From NCBI GenBank assembly GCA_905373295.1, contig CAJPSJ010000079.1, positions 1-8,098 on the forward strand: a DNA stretch of 8,098 bases, written 5' to 3'. The DNA is from an uncultured Campylobacter sp. Lineage in GTDB: Bacteria > Campylobacterota > Campylobacteria > Campylobacterales > Campylobacteraceae. The notes under the pieces are model-generated. The model searched no databases and was not told the origin of the DNA. It saw only the letters and a program-made list of their open reading frames with translations. Every line of letters begins with the position of its first letter. The stretch's first letter is position 1. Made by a program: the position numbers and the translations under genes. Positions 5,715 to 8,098 of the stretch are shown here, one piece after another.

Positions 5715-6485
5715 ATGAATCAGAAAAAAGTTGCAACTTTAGCGATACTTTCGGTATTTGCCGCGTGCGAACTAGGCGCTCACGACTACTGGTTGGATGC
5801 CAAAAATGAGCAGAATTTAAATATCCGCATCGGCTATGGGCACGAGTTTCCGAAGGTAGAGGCGATCCCCGCTAAGCGCGCGTCGCTCTTTGAGGCGCCT
5901 TACGTGCTAAAAGGGGGCGAAAAAATTTCGCTAAATCAAAGCGGCGAAAATTACAACTACGAAGGCAAAAAGCTCGCGCGCGGCTCGTATATCGTAGTCG
6001 GTGAGTATAAGTCCACCTTTTGGAGCGAGGACAAGGACGGCAAATGGGAGATGGGCGCCGACCGAATGAACGGCAAGGACGTGAAATTTTGCGAGTACGC
6101 TAAAATGAGCGCAAAAGCCGTGCTAAACGTGGACGGCGCGAACGATATGAGCGTCGTAAAGCCCATAGGGCAGACCTTAGAGATTGTGCCGCTAGAAAAT
6201 CCCGCAGAATTTAAGGTGGGCGAGTTTTTCGGCGTACAGGTGCTATTTGAGGGCAAACCGCTAGCGAATGCGGACGTGGGCATTATCTCGCCGTATCTGC
6301 AAAATACCGAGGAGAGCGAGCAACGGGCGTTTTGGGGCAATACCGACAAAAACGGGCGGATAAATATCAAACTCTTTAAGGCGGGTAGATACGCCGTAAG
6401 CGTCCAGCACAAAACGCCTTATAAAGACGCAGCTAAATGCGATGAAAACGTCTATGAGAGCACACTGACGTTTGATTTGAAATAA
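5715..6485 (+). CDS. Exported DUF4198 protein, possible nickel/cobalt-uptake accessory (NikK-like)
   Basis: 256 residues. The N-terminus is a signal sequence (MNQKKVATLAILSVFAACELGA) with cleavage likely after Ala22, making His23 the first mature residue (HDYWLDA). This AHD(F/Y)WL start, then GHEFP (43-46), is typical of the DUF4198 family. FAAC at 15-18 could alternatively be an atypical lipobox. The rest reads as beta-rich: an N-terminal part with LKGGEKISL and ARGSYIVVGEY, and a C-terminal carboxypeptidase-regulatory-like or Ig-like part with LANADV, GNTDKNGRINIKLFKAGRYAVSVQH. Some family members, annotated NikK, accompany nickel ECF transporters, with N-terminal His residues suspected in metal binding. 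No transporter gene is in view, so the metal role is only an inference. Translation is probably controlled by the hairpin over its ribosome-binding site. Confidence 0.8.
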   Translation: MNQKKVATLAILSVFAACELGAHDYWLDAKNEQNLNIRIGYGHEFPKVEAIPAKRASLFEAPYVLKGGEKISLNQSGENYNYEGKKLARGSYIVVGEYKSTFWSEDKDGKWEMGADRMNGKDVKFCEYAKMSAKAVLNVDGANDMSVVKPIGQTLEIVPLENPAEFKVGEFFGVQVLFEGKPLANADVGIISPYLQNTEESEQRAFWGNTDKNGRINIKLFKAGRYAVSVQHKTPYKDAAKCDENVYESTLTFDLK

Positions 6486-6510
6486 CGGAATTTAAATTTG
6501 CTGCGAGCTA

Positions 6511-6549
6511 GCGGCGCGCCGCAGAATTTGACGCCTAAATTCTGCGGCG
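6511..6549 (+). terminator. Strong hairpin after the DUF4198 gene, with an overlapping palindrome
   Basis: CGCCGCAGAATTT (6517-6529) and AAATTCTGCGGCG (6537-6549) are exact reverse complements around a seven-base loop, beginning 32 bases after the stop. The left arm overlaps the 12-base palindrome GCGGCGCGCCGC (6511-6522). CTGCG at 6501-6505 could instead pair with CGCAG 6520-6524. No T-run follows, so it is either a non-canonical terminator or an RNA-processing or protecting structure. Confidence 0.5.
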
Positions 6550-6601
6550 AATTCTACTCGGGCGTATTCATCCGTCAAGCTAAATTTAATAAATTCTTAG
6601 C

Positions 6602-6607
6602 TATAAT
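6602..6607 (+). promoter_or_regulatory. -10 box of the rpsB-tsf operon
   Basis: A consensus TATAAT follows the AT-rich tract CTAAATTTAATAAATTCTTAGC, the same layout as the cytochrome c promoter. The predicted start near 6613-6615 gives a leader of roughly 110 bases before rpsB, long for a simple leader and able to hold RNA structure. Confidence 0.65.
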
Positions 6608-6624
6608 CCCCGCTTCATTTCACA

Positions 6625-6715
6625 CGCATCAATCCTTATTTAGTTGCGAATTCAACCTCGAATTTGCGGACGGATGCGGAGGAAGAAACTAAATTTCGGG
6701 GCAACCCACAAGGAG
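6625..6715 (+). promoter_or_regulatory. Structured rpsB leader and ribosome-binding site
   Basis: CGCATC (6625-6630) pairs with GATGCG (6673-6678), extended across a small internal loop by TCC (6633-6635) with GGA (6668-6670). GCGAATT (6646-6652) can pair with AATTTGC (6661-6667) inside this. Then GGG-GCAA-CCC (6698-6707) forms a short stem with a GNRA tetraloop just before the Shine-Dalgarno AAGGAG (6710-6715), seven bases before the ATG. Ribosomal protein S2 represses its own leader in E. coli; whether this leader does the same is an inference, and I do not recognise the E. coli motif here. Confidence 0.45.
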
Positions 6716-6722
6716 AAAACTC

Positions 6723-7520
6723 ATGGTAACAATGAGAGATTTGCTAGAGTGCGGCGTTCATTTCGGACACCAAACGCGCAGATGGAATCCGAAGATGAAA
6801 AAATTCATTTTCGGCGAGAGAAAAGGTATCTACATCATAGATCTACAAAAAACTATCCGCTACTTTCGCTACACTTATAATATCGTGCGCGACGCGGCTG
6901 CCGAGGGCAAGACGATACTTTTCGTAGGCACCAAAAAACAAGCCGGCGCGACGCTAAAAGAGTACGCCGAAAAATGCGGCATGCCTTATGTAAGCCACAG
7001 ATGGCTAGGCGGCATGCTGACGAATTTTTCCACTATCAAGCAATCGATCCGCAAGCTCGAAGTAATCGAGACTATGGAAGAGGACGGCTCGATAAATTTA
7101 CTAACTAAAAAAGAGGCGTTAATGCTTCGCCGCAAAAAAGAGAAGCTCGAGCTTTATCTAGGCGGCATTCGCAATATGAAGGGCCTTCCCGATATGATCT
7201 TCGTCATTGACGTAGTTAAAGAAAAGATCGCCGTAGCGGAAGCTAATCGCCTAAAAATGCCGGTTATCGCGCCTTTGGATACGAACTGCGATCCGGACGT
7301 AGTCGATTTCCCGATACCCGGCAACGACGATGCGATCCGCTCGGTTCAGCTTTTCTGCCAAGAGATGGCCGAGGCTATCAACGAAGGCAAGGCGCTTCGC
7401 GATCAAGACGCAAGCGAGGACGGCGAGCAGAGCGAAGCCGTCAGCGACGAGGAGAAAGAGGAAGTCGTAGCCGAAGCGATGAGCGAAGAGGATTTTGAAG
7501 TGAGCGAGGACGAAGAGTAA
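6723..7520 (+). CDS. rpsB: 30S ribosomal protein S2
   Basis: 265 residues, a full-length S2. The start [43 protein letters not shown] is diagnostic. It is followed by [24 protein letters not shown], the helical-hairpin segment rich in [30 protein letters not shown], and [38 protein letters not shown]2 binds late at the neck of the small subunit, next to S1's docking site. The C-terminus is a strongly acidic tail of about 35 residues ([34 protein letters not shown]), also seen in Campylobacter S2. I chose ATG 6723 over the in-frame ATG three codons later because of AAGGAG at 6710-6715 and family agreement with MV(S/T)MRDLL. Its stop overlaps the tsf start. Confidence 0.98.
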   Translation: MVTMRDLLECGVHFGHQTRRWNPKMKKFIFGERKGIYIIDLQKTIRYFRYTYNIVRDAAAEGKTILFVGTKKQAGATLKEYAEKCGMPYVSHRWLGGMLTNFSTIKQSIRKLEVIETMEEDGSINLLTKKEALMLRRKKEKLELYLGGIRNMKGLPDMIFVIDVVKEKIAVAEANRLKMPVIAPLDTNCDPDVVDFPIPGNDDAIRSVQLFCQEMAEAINEGKALRDQDASEDGEQSEAVSDEEKEEVVAEAMSEEDFEVSEDEE

Positions 7521-8098
7521 TGGAAATCAGCGCGCAAATGGTAAAAGAGCTCCGCGAAAGCACCGGAGCGGGGATGATGGATTGCAAAAAGGCTTTGGTT
7601 GAAACAGACGGCGATATGGACAAAGCCGTCGATCTGCTTCGCGAAAAGGGCCTCGGAAAGGCTGCTAAAAAAGCCGACCGCCTAGCTAGCGAGGGCCTAG
7701 TGAGCGTCGAAGTGGGCGCGGATCACAAGATCGCAACTATAAGCGAGATAAATTCCGAAACCGACTTCGTAGCTAAAAATCAAAATTTTATAAATTTAGT
7801 TAAAAATACCACTCTACATATCCAAAGTAAGGGCATTAGCAGCATTGATGAGCTAAATTCCAGTGTCATCGACGGCGTTAAATTTGATGAGCATCTAAAG
7901 AGTCAGATCGCTACGATCGGCGAAAATTTGGTCGTTAGAAGATTTGAGACGATTAAGGCGGGCGCAAACGGCGTGGTAAACGGCTACCTGCATTCAAACG
8001 GCCGCGTAGGTGTAATCATCGCAGCAGCTTGCGACAGCGAGCGAACTGCGGAGGGTGCGAAGGAGCTTATAAAAAATCTCTGCATGCATGCAGCCGCG
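7520..8098 (+). CDS. tsf: Elongation factor Ts, N-terminal 193 residues (cut by window end)
   Basis: The nucleotide-exchange factor for EF-Tu. The first 193 codons run open to the last base of the window with no stop; Campylobacter EF-Ts is around 350 residues, so the C-terminal part lies outside. The UBA-like N-terminal domain has the signature VKELRESTGAGMMDCKKAL (residues 8-26), and the core domain shows the EF-Tu-contacting SETDFVAKN (79-87). The start codon shares one base with the rpsB stop (TAATG), the classic coupled arrangement of rpsB-tsf. GAGGA at 7506-7510, within rpsB, is the only ribosome-binding candidate, and re-initiation by terminating ribosomes is likely. Confidence 0.96.
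   Translation, partial: MEISAQMVKELRESTGAGMMDCKKALVETDGDMDKAVDLLREKGLGKAAKKADRLASEGLVSVEVGADHKIATISEINSETDFVAKNQNFINLVKNTTLHIQSKGISSIDELNSSVIDGVKFDEHLKSQIATIGENLVVRRFETIKAGANGVVNGYLHSNGRVGVIIAAACDSERTAEGAKELIKNLCMHAAA

Noticed and set aside
5609..5809. A 66-codon + strand frame overlapping the start of the DUF4198 gene
   Set aside because: It passes through the hairpin and then overlaps the well-supported signal-peptide region in another frame. No ribosome-binding site.
6498..6692. A 64-codon + strand frame in the gap before rpsB
   Set aside because: It begins at TTG with no ribosome-binding site, runs across the hairpin and the rpsB promoter, and its translation resembles no protein. Best explained by chance.
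1..8098. CRISPR array, insertion sequence, tRNA or prophage genes
   Set aside because: No spaced identical repeats, transposase frame, terminal inverted repeats with target duplication, or tRNA cloverleaf was seen. The 30-base repeats in ribE are diverged, have no unique spacers and are translated.

Overview
The window is an ordinary-looking chromosomal segment from a member of the Campylobacterota, most likely the genus Campylobacter. The ribosomal protein S2 at 6723-7520 closely matches what I remember of Campylobacter S2. The promoters have a strong TATAAT box and no obvious -35 element. Both intergenic and coding DNA are saturated with AAATTT-type words. The coding regions are fairly GC-rich for the genus, which fits the oral group (C. 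gracilis, C. showae, C. rectus) better than C. jejuni. The species is an inference.

Layout, all genes on the + strand: the tail of an unidentified gene (2-133); a 314-base AT-rich gap with several inverted repeats; an ABC exporter of the cyclic-peptide (YojI/PvdE/SyrD-like) family (460-2013); a periplasmic mono-haem cytochrome c with its own promoter (2256-2576); riboflavin synthase (2678-3532) followed 10 bases later by a PgeF/YfiH-family (DUF152) gene (3543-4277); isoaspartyl dipeptidase iadA (4466-5605); an exported DUF4198 protein (5715-6485); and the translation pair rpsB-tsf (6723 to the window end, tsf cut off).

The genes do not form one pathway. The probable transcription units are the exporter alone, cytochrome c alone (promoter plus downstream hairpin), ribE-pgeF, iadA, the DUF4198 gene and rpsB-tsf. 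I see no multi-gene defence, mobile or biosynthetic system. The exporter has no peptide or siderophore biosynthesis gene beside it.

The most unusual signals are within and between these genes. (1) The riboflavin synthase carries an insertion of about 60 residues in its second barrel, built from degenerate 30-bp (10-residue) tandem repeats, each centred on an AAATTT/AAATTC word. (2) A perfect 13-bp inverted repeat buries the ribosome-binding site of the DUF4198 gene. (3) rpsB has a structured leader, preceded by a perfect 13-bp hairpin with an alternative pairing. (4) RAATTY-type words are strongly enriched. In C. jejuni, methylated RAATTY is the label that marks DNA for natural transformation.
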